A stretch of 64,000 bases of DNA, from the NCBI GenBank assembly GCA_036873755.1, contig JAVTVY010018903.1:1-64000 (forward strand), in the 5' to 3' direction. Shown in pieces: positions 11,602 through 23,067 of the stretch. The position numbers and the translations under genes were made by a program. The notes under the pieces are model-generated. The model did not search any database, had not been told where the DNA came from, and saw only the letters and a list, made by a program, of their open reading frames with translations. Numbering within the stretch: position 1 is the stretch's first letter; each line of letters opens with the position of its first letter. Origin of the DNA: Hanleya hanleyi. Taxonomy: Eukaryota > Mollusca > Polyplacophora > Lepidopleurida > Hanleyidae.

Positions 11602-11998
11602 CTCAGATAAGTAACGATATAGAATCTGAAATCGTTGTATGGGATTCCAACAGGATCAACCTCATTATCTAGAACTGCTATAATAGCCATTTTATCTCGT
11701 CACTAGGTAACCAACATAACACAGTATCAATCTGTTGATCAAATCTACAGTCTGATTGTAGAATATTCAAGATGGTGGGATGAGTTGAAGTTCCAATTTT
11801 AATCACTTGAAAGCATGACAGTGAATCTGAGAATACGACATATTTTTTTCCTTTTAGTTGACCCAATACCTTCCAAAGCCGACAATATATCTTTTGCTTC
11901 TGCAATTAATATCGAACTTGGTAGTGGACAGGTTTTAGTTTTGAAACTAAAGATAGTAGCACATACTACACTCTTACCATTTTTAGAACATTCTGTAT
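11602..11998 (-). pseudogene. LINE-encoded RNase H domain relic
   Basis: RNase H removes the RNA strand of the RNA-DNA hybrid during LINE replication. The reading starts with YTECSKNGK (usual form YTDGSK, so the first catalytic Asp has become Glu). It continues through IAEAKDILSALEGIGSTKR, KKYVVFSDSLSCFQ and THPTILNIL, then FDQQIDTVLCWLPS (normally CWLPSHVGI). Frame changes occur near 11900 and after CWLPS. The downstream part, equivalent to copy 2's EADRMAKAAIDD, is degraded. Confidence 0.75.
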
Positions 11999-12029
11999 AA
12001 ATAGCCTGATGCGATCTGTATTGGTCTTA

Positions 12030-12092
12030 AATTACAATCATCTAGTTTGTCTTTCAATATTCAGCCATCGTCTATTAAAGAATTTCCTCGTC
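12030..12092 (-). repeat. Penelope-like tail fragment
   Basis: Minus-strand fragment ending in TTGTAATT and containing diverged GGCTGAATATTGAAAGAC and TCTTTAATAGACGA. It abuts the 5' truncation point of LINE copy 1 and may have caused or followed that truncation. Confidence 0.65.
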
Positions 12093-13562
12093 GAAATGTC
12101 TGCTTCATAAATCATAATTACTCTGATTTCACCAAGTCAGTTTGCCAGCGTTCCTTCGTTGAGCTCTAATAGATTTTGCGATTATTTGACTGTTAAGATT
12201 TGTTTCCATTCATTTTCATTCCAAGATCCCTATGTTTGGATAGATCAGGGGGAAACATGCACAGTAGACGTAAATTGGGTTCTTCGAAAACATCATTAAT
12301 TTTCATGAACAGGTTATCGAGATCGTATCAAACACGAGACAAGCTATAAGCGAAAGGAGCCTTGGGTGACCAAACAACTACATGTAAATCATCTAGCACC
12401 ACATGTGTATTAGCTACAGGCTCCTAAATAAAAACAAATCCCGATCCGTTAACCCCCTACACGTAATCTCTGTCAAAGACCAGAATTTTCTCGATTTTTT
12501 TCCGCCTTCGTCGCAACGATTAATGGAAAGCCGTTGGTACCACTGGCAAATATGGTATTGTTTTATTCAGCTGCAAATTTTATTTCGATTCACTGCTCGA
12601 TAACATGTCTCGCCGTGGGACTATTTGCGGGGCCTGAGCACTGCTTTCAACAAGCAGAGAAAACAGCGAAATGAGGACCTCTTGTGTAGCGGCTCGCACA
12701 GCTTAAAATTTTGACGGGTAATTTTTGACAAGAAGTTTGTCACCTTGTAGCGCTTGAAATAAACTACTTCCTGCCGAAAGATGAAAGTCTAAATTCAATT
12801 AGGGAATCACCGAGGTACAATTGTGTTAATACTGCCGAACGTGTATATTATTTAAGAGTCTGTAGCCTATTATTCATTCCCTGGTTGATCCCGCTGTACC
12901 AATCCAGTAGAACAAGGCAGCCAATTAATGTGCCATACATTCCATAAATCTGCTTGTACGGATCCACCGCACGATTCTTCAATCTACGAACACTATAGGC
13001 TGATTAATAATAGGCGGTACTAATGAGCGTATGGGCATAACATGTAGATATTCGTGGATTAACTGATACTTTATGCATTTTAAGCGATTATAAAAAGGCG
13101 TTTTCTTACAAATGAAATGCAAGATAACGTTAGTCAAATAATTCGTCAGCCCCGCCTTATCGTGGATAGATAGCCAGCAATGTTCCAATCGTGACTCGTA
13201 TCGACTTTCGAAAATCAAGGAAACCAGCGGTTTTACTATGGTTAGCTTCCAATGGATATAATGTAACGTTTTCGTCATCAATCTTCTAGATGCATTGATA
13301 TTTGCGGGTGATATCTGTTGCGATTATCATGTGGTTTACTCTTAAAACATTTTTGCCGAATGTACGCTTCGAAAATATGCAGTTGAACAGATGCAGATCG
13401 ACAGGTTTTTGTTTCGTGTGCTTCCGTTTAGCGCCTGCATACAAAACAAAGAACGAATAGACATGTTATCGGCTTTATATAGACTTCCAAAATCTGAGAG
13501 ATGGCTTACCAAGTGAAGGTTATTCTAAGCCTGCTGTGCACAGAACTAGCCGTACATGTTTA
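12093..13562. other. Unassigned spacer
   Basis: No coding, RNA or repeat structure recognised. Confidence 0.4.
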
Positions 13563-13700
13563 TAAATATTCAAGTTAATAACTTAGTAATCCAACACATT
13601 AAAACATTAAAACGTATGCAACAAACCGATTTCTCTCAAATAACCTACGACACAGTCTTCCCTCATCCGACCAAAAGTATCTTCTAAAATAGTGGCATGA
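13563..13700 (-). repeat. Fragment of the RNase H LINE 3' region
   Basis: About 130 bp that aligns with 11070-11200 and 38490-38620 (AATAACTTAGTAATCCAACAC, ATGCAACAAACCGATTTCTC, CAAATAACCTA). It is a third, very short copy, without the 3' terminus. Confidence 0.75.
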
Positions 13701-14519
13701 GTATGACGAAGCAGTTGTCTTGGAGATTGTTGTTCTAAAAAACATAGATTCTTAGCAGTGTAACATTTCTCGTAATAATTATTAATCTATTTATTAGTCT
13801 TTGTAACTGTTTCTTTAACGACATTTTCTGAGTCACAGCAACAGGAACGATAAATGTGAAAAACTTGTTTTTTTCATATAGATTATAAAAAATAAGACAC
13901 TGATCTTGCTGAAGCTGAGTTGTTTCTTTTTGTATTAATGTAAATGTAACAAAGGGAAATTATGTTCGCAGAAATGTTAAGTGGCAATTTCTAGAGATTT
14001 TTAAATGCCTTCTCCGGGCATAACTGAGAAGTATTTTTCCAAATGTGTGACTCCGTCGAAAGCTATATTTTGGTGGCTTCGTTTTCAAACGAATAAAGTC
14101 AAGATCGCACAGTCATTGCTTGAATTCCAAGAATTTATCATCGGTTAATAGATGATTTATTAGACTTGGTATTGGTATTCAATCTTAATACGAGAAGAAA
14201 TTGCGACATTCACTATATAGTATGGTTAGTTGTATATTCATCGCCATCTCCGGGCCGGAATATTGCGATATTGGAATCAAACCAGGCTATGGTGATGCCA
14301 AAGAGTGCACATCATTATTTGAGAGAACCAAGATTTGTCCAGTGAGCTCCTTGGTAAGGTTAGTTGACCATATACTGTAGATGATAGGCTACTCCTGGTT
14401 TTTGACGGCAAAAATTAAAGACAATGCGTAGATTTCACCGAAATAAAAGAACCGGAAATAATCCGAATTTTGTCGTTGCTGTGGTTGTTGTGCAAGGTTT
14501 TGACGAAATTAGCTCCTGA
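13701..14519. other. Unassigned AT-rich spacer
   Basis: Nothing recognised. Confidence 0.4.
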
Positions 14520-15532
14520 ATGCGCACGAATTACTGTGGGAACGAGGTTGTCAACATGGGTGAGACTTCCGGTAAAATGACAGAACAGCAGCAGCATTTA
14601 GACAAAGTTTTCGAAGCTTGCATTTGGCTGGAAAGAAACAAGACATTTCTTGTACTTTTCGCTATGGGAAGAAACCAAAAACCTGCTACCATCAAGAAGG
14701 AAACAATGCAACAAACCTCAGGGAAGTCGACAGCAGGAATGGCCGGAAATCGCAGTAGTGATGAGCACCTGGGTGAACACGTGGAAGACAAGGTTACTCG
14801 GGGCCCGGTTTCCGTTGATCTGCAAACTGACGAGCCACTGGCAGCAGAGGAGGAGATACAACATTGATGTTGCAATCAATAGAACGATTTAAAACAGATC
14901 TAGAGAAGTCAATACGCTGTGTACAAAGGAAATCCGCAGAAACGATTGAACCCATTACCAAATAGGTGGAAGAAACCAGCCTCCCTTAACTTTGCTCACT
15001 CGAGGATAGGGGAACTAAAACATAAAATGCGCGATCTCCATAATTCTATCAGAGAACTACAAAAGGACAATCAATATCTCAAAGTCGAAAACAAGATCTT
15101 AAGGCTCGAATGTTAGACCAAGAACGATATTCCAAGAAGTTTAACCTCTTCCTGTTTGGTATAAAGGAGGACAAAGCTGAAGATTGTGAGAAGTTGGTGC
15201 TGCGTATAATCAATACAGAACATCGGTTGGACTTTACCCCAAGACTCGAAATTTGTCATCGTAGGCCGACAACAGTACCTCGGACAAAATATAGTGATGA
15301 AGTTTCTGTATCGCCCAGAAAAATCGCCAATGCTAGAGGCCAGAAAATGCCTTTGAAAAACAGATTGTACTATTTCAAGGAGCATCTTACACCACAGGAT
15401 CAGAAAATACGCAAACAACTTCAACCGATCGCGCAAGATGCCTTCAAGAAGGGGATAAAAAGGTTATCTGAAGAAACGGCAGTGAATTTTTCATTGACAA
15501 TAGGACAATTGACAAGCCCTGAACCTGTCTGA
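14520..15532 (+). pseudogene. L1-type ORF1 protein relic
   Basis: ORF1 proteins of L1-like elements coat element RNA. The first segment, from an ATG at 14520 or 14556 (the latter in better context), is low-complexity and charged. A shifted frame gives MLQSIERFKTDLEKSIR. Another shift gives a coiled-coil stretch with RIGELKHKMRDLHNSIRELQ. From 15110 comes an RRM-like domain beginning LDQERYSKKFNLFLFGIKED, with EICHRRPT as the usual V-H-R-like motif. The C-terminal region holds RLYYFKEHLTPQDQKIRKQL. At least three frame changes lie between 14867 and 15116. No ORF2 follows, so this is a 3'-truncated or rearranged copy. Confidence 0.7.
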
Positions 15533-17339
15533 TTATACACTTACCAGAGACCGAACTACATGTATCGTACCCTAATCTGAAATGAAAATTATAGTGTTTG
15601 GTAATAAGCTATAAATTTGACTCATTTTGCTACAGTACAGTTACAATATTGAAATCATGTGAATAGTGTACCAGTACTGTCATACTCCGTAACCCCGTGG
15701 TCGTGTGGGTTTGTAGGGGTGCTGTAAATTCATGACATATTATTACCCATACAGAATTAAACAAAAAAGCATCGGCTGGTTCTTAGTCGAGGTTAGTGTC
15801 TGGAAACTTTGCCACTATTCTACGTAGATGCATTAAATAAATTTGGTGTGCAACTATTATATATTTCCGGATATAAATCCCGGCAAAGTACTCGGATCGT
15901 CGCGGAATAAACCGAAAGATTTACAAAGGTCATATGCAAATATCTTGAACTCCTGACCTCAGAACCAAATGGTATCCGAATATTGTTGAGTCTTGACGGT
16001 TTCAGTGACCAGTTCGTATAGCAGTAGTCGGGAACCAGGTCATTGAGACACCGTGTTTTCTTAATGGCATCCCCAAAGATTTTTTCCAGAGCGCCATTTT
16101 CGGTTCAGCAGTCGAGGCAAGTTCCAAGCCACGCCACCCTGTCAAGTTTCATGTTTCATCTTGAACAAAAATAAATGTTCATCCAGCATGTTTTGCTGTG
16201 TTTACGATGAAATCAACGTTTTTGGAGTGTTTTTGCCATCATAAAGCCTGTGCACAATGACTGTCAATGTTCACCTTATTTTGGTAAATAAATCAATCTT
16301 CTCCTCATTGTCTTCTTTGCACATCATTATTGCATTTCATGTTCTGAATACACAAATTATTTTGGCTCAAATTATCTGTTTGATTGTATTTTGGTATGCC
16401 CAAACGATCAAATAGAACTACAGAAATTCCGAGGTTCATTTTTGCCGATAGCCGGATTTTTGTACTGTTTTAGGCAAATTTTGTCAACCAAGAAACTATT
16501 ACCTTTCATAACAAAGACCAGAAAAGGATGGCGATTTCGAAGACCACGAGTTCTAATTCCTTTTGAAGGTTAAATCAGATACTCTTGGTGACAAAATGAG
16601 GTTATTTGTTTGTTAGCCTTCTTATTACCCGATTTGTTTTCCATCCATCGCGGTTATTGCTATATCTGCTCTTTCAGGCATGTTTAGGAGAGCATCATGT
16701 TTGGACGAGACTGACTGACACATCCTACGATGGCGTATTCAGCAAATCAATTTTGGCTAGTAGAATCTATGGATTCCATGAAACCGTATTGCCATTGTGT
16801 ATATCTTTCTCAATTCAATTTGATAAGAAGGTATTTTGTGAATAATAATAATTTGACATTAGGCAATGGTATGTTACTATATCTTATGTACATAGGGTTC
16901 AGCTATTAAAACAGTTCTCATTTTACCAGAAAAGTTCGCCGGAGTGTACCATAGTATATTGGGGCAATTGTCAGATGCTGAACCATGGACTTGTCATGGT
17001 TGTACAATGGCATACCATGGTTTCACAATTATTGTGTACCGTCCTGATACCATGGTAATTTGGGTCAATTTTGGAATGTCACCCTTGGTTTAACCGTGGT
17101 ATAGTTATATTTTCTTATGGCAATATCAGTCTCAGGCTATAGCATTAAAAAAATTCATAGTTGCGGAGATATGGATCTGGAACAGAAAATTGACACACAA
17201 GAATGAGCTGTATTTTTAAAAAAAGTGGAATTCTAAAGATGAGGTTGCTGTCATCTTGGAAATTGTCGGAATTGCTACTCGTACACACATTGAAGCACAT
17301 CATCAACGGTTTCATGAACCTCATTCCTCAGTGGTTAGT
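15533..17339. other. Unassigned spacer
   Basis: Short open frames only. 16965-17100 contains several near-repeats of ACCATGG-type words, but no clear unit. Confidence 0.4.
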
Positions 17340-17903
17340 TTAACCCTATCTGGCCTGGGCTTTTTGGGACCTGTCCAGGCCTGGGGGGGGGAGCCGAAAT
17401 GCCCCCCCCTAATTAGTTTTCTTATCCCTTGAGGTAGGGGGCTAAAACTCATTAGACTATACCCTTGGGTCAAGCTCTAACTGAACATGTTTATAAAAAT
17501 CCAAGATCGCCGCTTTGATGACGTCACAGTGACGTCATTTTCAAAAACGCCATTTTTTGATCGGATTTTCCGAAATTTTAATTTTTGTAATTTCTCCACA
17601 GAAATTGCATGAAAAATTAGCAATATTAATGTGATATGAAATAAAATAGTTTTTGCCCACTTTTCATCGCGGAAAAGCAGAAATATGACAAAAACATCCC
17701 TTTTCTAGTACACCACGTGGCCGCCATCTTGAATTTACCCCTGGTCCTCTGCTCGGGTTGTTATGCAAATATGTTCAAAATAACTCCAATAAGATAAACT
17801 ATAAAGTCACGGAGTTTCAGCTCTCCATTTTTTGCCGTTCCGGAGATAGTGCAGAAAGTTTGGTAGGGGGGCCATCATGGCCCCCCAGGCCAGATAGGGC
17901 TAA
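17340..17903. mobile_element. MITE, copy 1
   Basis: A 564-bp non-coding element with near-perfect terminal inverted repeats: TTAACCCTATCTGGCCTGGG at the left and its complement, ending GGCCAGATAGGGCTAA, at the right. G and C runs sit just inside both ends. The interior holds TGACGTCA-type sites and GGCCGCCATCTTG. Read in reverse complement it matches the copies at 37.8 and 56.0 kb over most of its length. No transposase is present. The superfamily is undetermined; ends in TTAA/TA would suit piggyBac-like or TA-targeting elements. Confidence 0.85.
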
Positions 17904-18984
17904 GGAATTATGGCAAATGTATATGGAATTAACGTGCTCTTACATTGCATACTGTGTGGAGGTAAATGTATGCCATGACCACTTGACCTCAATATTATTA
18001 ACCTCAATTCAGACGAATCACAAAAGTTGAATGTGTTTAGGAAGACCTACCCTCTGATGATTCAAAACGAAAAAAGAATTGTAAAACAGACTTATGAAAA
18101 ACGACCTGACGCCCCTGACATTTAAACAATAGGTTTATCGCAATATATCAGGGCAAGATATTCAGAGTTAGGCTTAACAACTGCCCCAGTCACCCTTCTT
18201 TAGAATAGTAAGGTTTAAACGTATAAAATAGTAGCCTGAAAATCTCTAAGGCTCCTCAATTAGGGGATATATTGACTTTTTGAAGAAAAAAAGTCGTGAA
18301 CTTTTGACCTGTACTGGCATAATTTGTGAACGAATGAAAATCCAAATCATTCAGGTAGCAAGACCAATCAATTGACTTTCAAAGTATATCAAAAATATCA
18401 AGTTAAATTGATGAGTAAAGTTCATAGAATCATCTGAACATCCCTAATCCCAAAAATATGAATTTTATTTTGCTCAGTATCTCCGTACTTACCCACTTTC
18501 CGGAATGTATACGTCTGGAAAGGTGTATCTATTCACCTACAATCAAAAAAAACATAGTGACAATTTTGTTGCCAGATGTGTGAATTGAACCTCCAAAATC
18601 TGTCCCTGGCTTATCGCCTATATCCCTGTGACATATATGAAACAGTTCGGAATTCTCTATGTTTAACACAAAAAACGAACGTTTTTAAGAACGTTTTGAA
18701 AATGTATCTATGTTTATTAAACGATCCAGCTGTCCTGCAAGTAGAAGTTGAAATTGGTCCTATAGCCAATATTGTATTTTCTCATGCACATGTAGCGTTC
18801 TGAAATACAAACATTGATGAACTCACTCGATACAGGTACCAACAAAAAATCTCCCCTCCCCCACCCCATCGACGTCCTGAAATTTCGTTCCCCCGCGAAT
18901 CAGATACTAAAACCATTGTACTCCCGCCCCCGCTAGTAATGCACCGCCCTCCCCCCTCTCCGATAAAAAGTGTCCGGTCCCTAA
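17904..18984. other. Unassigned spacer
   Basis: No genes seen. A C-rich stretch at 18850-18960 precedes the foldback-like element. Confidence 0.4.
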
Positions 18985-19129
18985 TGGTCGACCGACCAAG
19001 AACCTGAAAAACGCTTTTAAAAACTTTCGATGGCATTTTTGGTTACAAATGGGTGCCCATGCTAAATTAGTTCTTTCAGTGGTAAGGATCAAGGTAGGAG
19101 GGAATACCACCCTGATTTTGGTATATTGA

Positions 19130-19765
19130 GGTCATTTTGGAGTCACTCGCGGGGTCAAATAAGGTAAACAATGGGCAAAAATCGGTTGTAAATTAACATT
19201 CACTTATCGTTTGTTACCAATGAGTATCCAAGCTGAATTAGTTGTAAGTAGTGTAGAGTGGACGGTAGTCATAGATAACACGTTTATTATAAGAATGAAG
19301 GTCATTTTAGGGTCACATTTGGGTCATATGAGGTCAATAATTTGTGAAAATCGGTTATATGCACAGTACTGATTGTTACGATTGGGTATTCAAGTTGAAT
19401 CAGTTGAATGTAGTTTTGGGGTGGATGTAGTCATCGATAACACATTAATTATTAGAATTAAGGTCATTTAGGGTAACTTTTGGGTCAAATGAGGTCAACA
19501 ATTTGTGAAAATCGGTTATAAATTAATATTCACAGTACTAATTGTTACGATTGAATATCCAAACTGAATTAGTAGTATGTAGTGTAAGGTTTAAATTAGT
19601 CATAGATAACACGTTAATTATTCAAATCAAGATCATTTTAGTTTACCTTTTTGGTAAATAAGGTCAAAAATGGGTACAAATCGGTTATAAATTAGTATCC
19701 GCAATACTAATTGTTACGAATGGGTAGACAGGCGGAATTAGTTTGTAGTGTAGGGTTTAAGGTAG
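19130..19765. repeat. ~165-bp tandem units, left arm
   Basis: Four diverged units marked by GGTCAAATAAGG...AAAATCGGTTATAAATT at about 19158, 19322, 19483 and 19653 (spacing 164, 161, 170). Each has AGGTCATTT...GGGTCA upstream and ATTGTTACGA...GGGTA...TGAATTAG downstream. Confidence 0.85.
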
Positions 19766-19799
19766 GTATAATAACCATTATGTAACCATCATATTTCTA

Positions 19800-21600
19800 G
19801 CTGATGTTTGTACGAATAGAGCCAAACTAGGCCCATAAATAGTCAGATCGATCTGTTCAGTGAAGGGGCTTGGCTTTGAGAAATTGCTACTTTCAGCTCC
19901 ATGTAATCACAATACCTTGAATTATAATAGCAAAATGAGAATATGAGTCTCAGATGAACCCACATGGTCACCATTTTGAATTTAATAATTGTATTCTCAG
20001 CTGAAGATTATGCCAACAGAATAAAAATGGGCATAATGTAGTAAGTTATGGCGTTATTCTGCTCAACTTAAACAAGTTTGTACCTAGAATAAGAATATTC
20101 TAACAGTAACATGAAAAAGGTTATTTCCAGATGAGTCATGCTCGTCATTTTGAATTTAACTATCATTTTTAATCTGACGACTAAGCAAATAGATACAAAA
20201 TGAGAAAAATGTATCTGGCTATGATGCGAGACCCTTCGGTTTTGATAAATTTGCACAATCAATTAAGAATAACAACTTGATACACACGGACAACATGGAA
20301 AAGCAGGAGATTCAGATAACACCACACAGCTGCCATATTGAATTTGAACATCGTATTTGATCTTGGGGATATGCAAATAGATTCAAGTTGTTAGGCTATA
20401 TTAAGAGATGCCGCTGGTGTGATAAATTTTCACAATGACCGAAGAATAGTGCCTTGAAGTAAACTAGCAACATGAACAAATATGATTTTCAGATGACCCC
20501 ATATGGCCACCATTTTGACACTCAAATCTTGATCTGAGGGATACGTAAGTTTATTCAAAAAGAGCATACTAGGTTGTTGGGCTATATGCTTGAAGATCCC
20601 ACAGTTTTGATAAATTTGCATAATGAGCTAAGAATAATGACTTGAACTATACGAGCAACGGCCAAAAATGTGATTTTCAGATGACCCCATATGGCTGCCA
20701 TTTTGAATTTGATCATCAAATCTTGATCTTAGAGATATGTAAACCGATTCAAAATGGGCATAAGATGTTAGGCTAAGCATTGAGATCTTTAGATGACGAC
20801 TTTACAACGAATATTATGGATTAAGAATACCGAACAGCGATACGGATTTGATATTTTTGGAACATCATGACGTCTTGCCGGCATCATTGAAAACTGTTGA
20901 CCGCTTCTCTCTTGCAGGAAACAAGCCTATGTTTTTGTATACTATGATTGTCTTTTTGAATTTGGTGCTAATACTGTTATATGGAAAATGGAATAGGTCT
21001 TTGGATTATGGACGCGGATTTTCTCTGATGGACGACGGCTGGATTATGAATGACGGACTAGACGCTTGTAATTGATAAATTTGCTCAGGGAGGTAAGAAT
21101 AATGCCTTGAACTACACGAGCAACAGACAAAGGAGTTATTTTCAGATGACTCCATATGGCCGCCATTTTGAATTTGACCATCAAATCTTGATTTTTGGCA
21201 TATGTAAATAGATGCAAAATGGGAATAAAATGTTAGGCTATGCATAGAGATCCCTCGGTTTTGATCAATTTGCGCAGTGAGGTAAGAATAATGCCTTGAA
21301 CTACACATGCAACATGGAAAATGTGATTTTCAAATTACCCCACCTGTCTGCCAAAAACATCCCTTTTAAGTGGAAAATTAAGCAAACAGATTCAAAATAG
21401 GCGAAAGATGTCAGGCTTTGATGGGAGATTCCTTTGTGTTAACTAATTTGAACAGTGGACTAAGAATAATGCCTATTATATGAATAACCCGAAAAAGGGC
21501 GATTTATGGATGAACCCTCATGGACGCTATTTTGAATTAAGGCATGATGGTTAATCCCTAAAATTATAGAAATATGCTCAAAATTAGCCAAATATGATAT
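19800..21600. repeat. ~180-bp tandem array in the foldback core
   Basis: About eight or nine diverged units. The shared word GCCATTTTGAATTT recurs near 19971, 20148, 20333, 20508, 20695, 21168, 21340 and 21527. Spacing is 172-187 bp once the 286-bp inserted tail at 20788 is discounted. Each unit also contains AAGAATAATGCCTTGAACTA and GATTTTCAGATGACCCCATA. Unit identity looks moderate, so the array is old. Confidence 0.85.
20788..21073 (+). mobile_element. Penelope-like tail inserted in the 180-bp array
   Basis: A 286-bp 5'-truncated tail from TTTAGATGACGAC to CGCTTGTAATT. The neighbouring array unit near 21245 shows the uninterrupted sequence GAGATCCCTCGGTTTTGAT, so the insertion replaced about 10 bp (CCTCGGTTTT). 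The 3' junction has a TT overlap with the target. Confidence 0.85.
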
Positions 21601-21859
21601 TCCAAAACTACGGAAAGTCTTTGCTCTCGATTTGTTATCTTCAGGTGATGCTGCGAATGTTCAAAAGGGCACTAAATTTCCTTACCCTCTATCACCCAGG
21701 CCAGAAAGAGTTAATTCAAACTACTTCAAAATCGAGAAAGAAAACTTCGGACCAACAATTATCTTGATCGGGAAGGTCCAGTCTATAAGAAAATGGATGT
21801 TGCTAAAATTCGCAAACAAAAAATACTGAATTACCCCACAGTAATATATTAAAATTCAC

Positions 21860-23067
21860 TCGGTAGAGCTACTTCAGATTTGATACCCATTTCTTTTACA
21901 AGGAATTTCATACAAAAATGTTTTAAGGCCCATCTTTTGGCCTTCTTTGAATGTTATTTGACCTCGAAATGATCTGATAATGACCTCAAATTGCCAAAGT
22001 TGTCTTAGTATCCACCCTACCTTAAACCATACTGCAAACAAAAGTAAATAACAAACAGCACAAAATATATGAAATAAAACAGATTTTTTTCTTCATTTTT
22101 TAACTCATTTGACTCGTAAAGTGACCCTAAAATGACCTCAATTCCAATAATTAACGAGTTAGCCATACTTGTGTTAAAGCCAAACAGTACATTGTTACGT
22201 CAACTTTACGGTAACAGAAAAACGTAACAGAAAGACTTGTGAAGTCAAGGATTAACAATCAAATATTTATTTACAATACTAAAATCATATACAAATTAAG
22301 TATGGTTAATACAACAATTAAATGTGTGCAATATAGTCTTACTGTTCAATGCTATACCGGTGTGCACTTTACAGTCTCTGTTGACGCGCACAAATCGCTC
22401 TTCCGTATAATCGTAATCCAACACTGCTCAGTTGTTCACAGTCCCAGTGAGTGTCCAATATCCGACGGTACAATAGCGTAAACCTTAATACACAGGAGTA
22501 AATAATCCAGTAGTTCGTAATTACAGGCAAAGCAACACAGTAAACACCCACATAAAAAAGCCAGTTTGAATTCTCTGCTGACTGACAGACTGACTGACTG
22601 ACTGAGCGTTATTTATACTCTATGAGACATTCCAGACCATTCTACCCAATCAGGAAGCTTCTAGAATACACAGCGTTACCGCATCATCTGACCTAGATAT
22701 AATTTACAACAACCTTCTAGAAAGCTCCAAGCGGCTGACCCACATAATAATATGTAAACAAGCTCGATATTCTAGAAACATTCACAATGTCTAATAATAG
22801 ACTACAATACCATGACAACATAAAACCAGTTTAGCGTGGGTAGCCATTGGTAACAAACATCACAATGAAAATTAAGTTAGGAACGACTTTTACCAATTTT
22901 GACCTAATCTTGACCCAATAGTGACCCCGAAATGACCTTTAATGTCCAAAGTCCAGGTGGTACTCCTCCCACCTTGAACTCTAACACACAAAGAACTAAT
23001 TTAGCATATGTACCCATTTGTAACAAACAATGCCATCAAAAGTTACATTTCGTGTCATTGGTCGGCC
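21860..23067. repeat. ~165-bp tandem units, right arm (inverted)
   Basis: Reverse-complement relatives of the left-arm units, at least three, marked by TGACCCxAAAATGACCTCAATT-like words near 21980, 22125 and 22925. The middle unit is interrupted by the solo LTR at 22193-22817; removing the LTR restores its continuity. Confidence 0.75.
22193..22817 (-). mobile_element. Solo LTR
   Basis: A 625-bp LTR read on the minus strand: starts TGTCATGGTATTG and ends GACGTAACA (TG...CA). It contains a TATA box (GAGTATAAATAAC, 22608-22620), a short TCAG repeat near the expected start site, and an AATAAATAT poly(A)-type signal (near 22262-22271). The 4-bp direct repeat ACAT at 22189-22192 and 22818-22821 fits a retroviral-type integrase. 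It lies inside the foldback right arm. No internal coding region remains, so it arose by LTR-LTR recombination. A Gypsy-type origin is likely but not shown. Confidence 0.8.

Larger units (their letters stand above)
10988..12029 (-). mobile_element. LINE 3' end with RNase H (copy 1), split by an insertion
   Basis: Minus-strand, 5'-truncated non-LTR element. It keeps the RNase H domain, a 3' UTR, and the terminal GCTGAACGCGACGTTAAACC followed by AATTC(TC)n. A second copy at 38.4-39.3 kb aligns through the same region. A 132-bp piece of the Penelope-like tail sits inside (11470-11601). RNase H after the RT points to an I/Jockey-type clade, but the RT itself is missing here. Confidence 0.8.
18985..23067. 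mobile_element. Foldback-like element with tandem-repeat arms
   Basis: The outer ~240 bp at the left (GGTCGACCGACC, then CGATGGCATTTTTGGTTACA, AAATGGGTGCCCATGCTAAA, GGTCATTTTGGAGTCAC) reappears in reverse complement at the right end (to 23067: GGCCGACCAATG, TGATGGCATTGTTTGTTACA, GGTCATTTCGGGGTCAC). Each arm continues into tandem ~165-bp units, and the middle is a different ~180-bp tandem array. Long inverted arms made of tandem units are the hallmark of foldback elements such as FB or Galileo. No transposase ORF is present, so the element is non-autonomous. Target duplication is unresolved. Confidence 0.65.

Noticed and set aside
14531..14875. 114-codon minus-strand frame
   Set aside because: Antisense shadow of the L1-type ORF1 region; no domain.
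18050..18080. Hammerhead ribozyme core (CTGATGA...CGAAA), looked for because Penelope-like elements can carry them
   Set aside because: The bases between the core boxes do not form a stem II, and no flanking helices were found. No copy in the Penelope-like tail has the motif.
20848..21075. 75-codon ORF with a hydrophobic segment, also readable at 53958 and 63808
   Set aside because: It lies in the Penelope-like 3' tail. Four of the six differences between the two complete copies change amino acids, and the 7.5 and 25.5 kb copies have stops. That looks like shared non-coding sequence, not a conserved gene.
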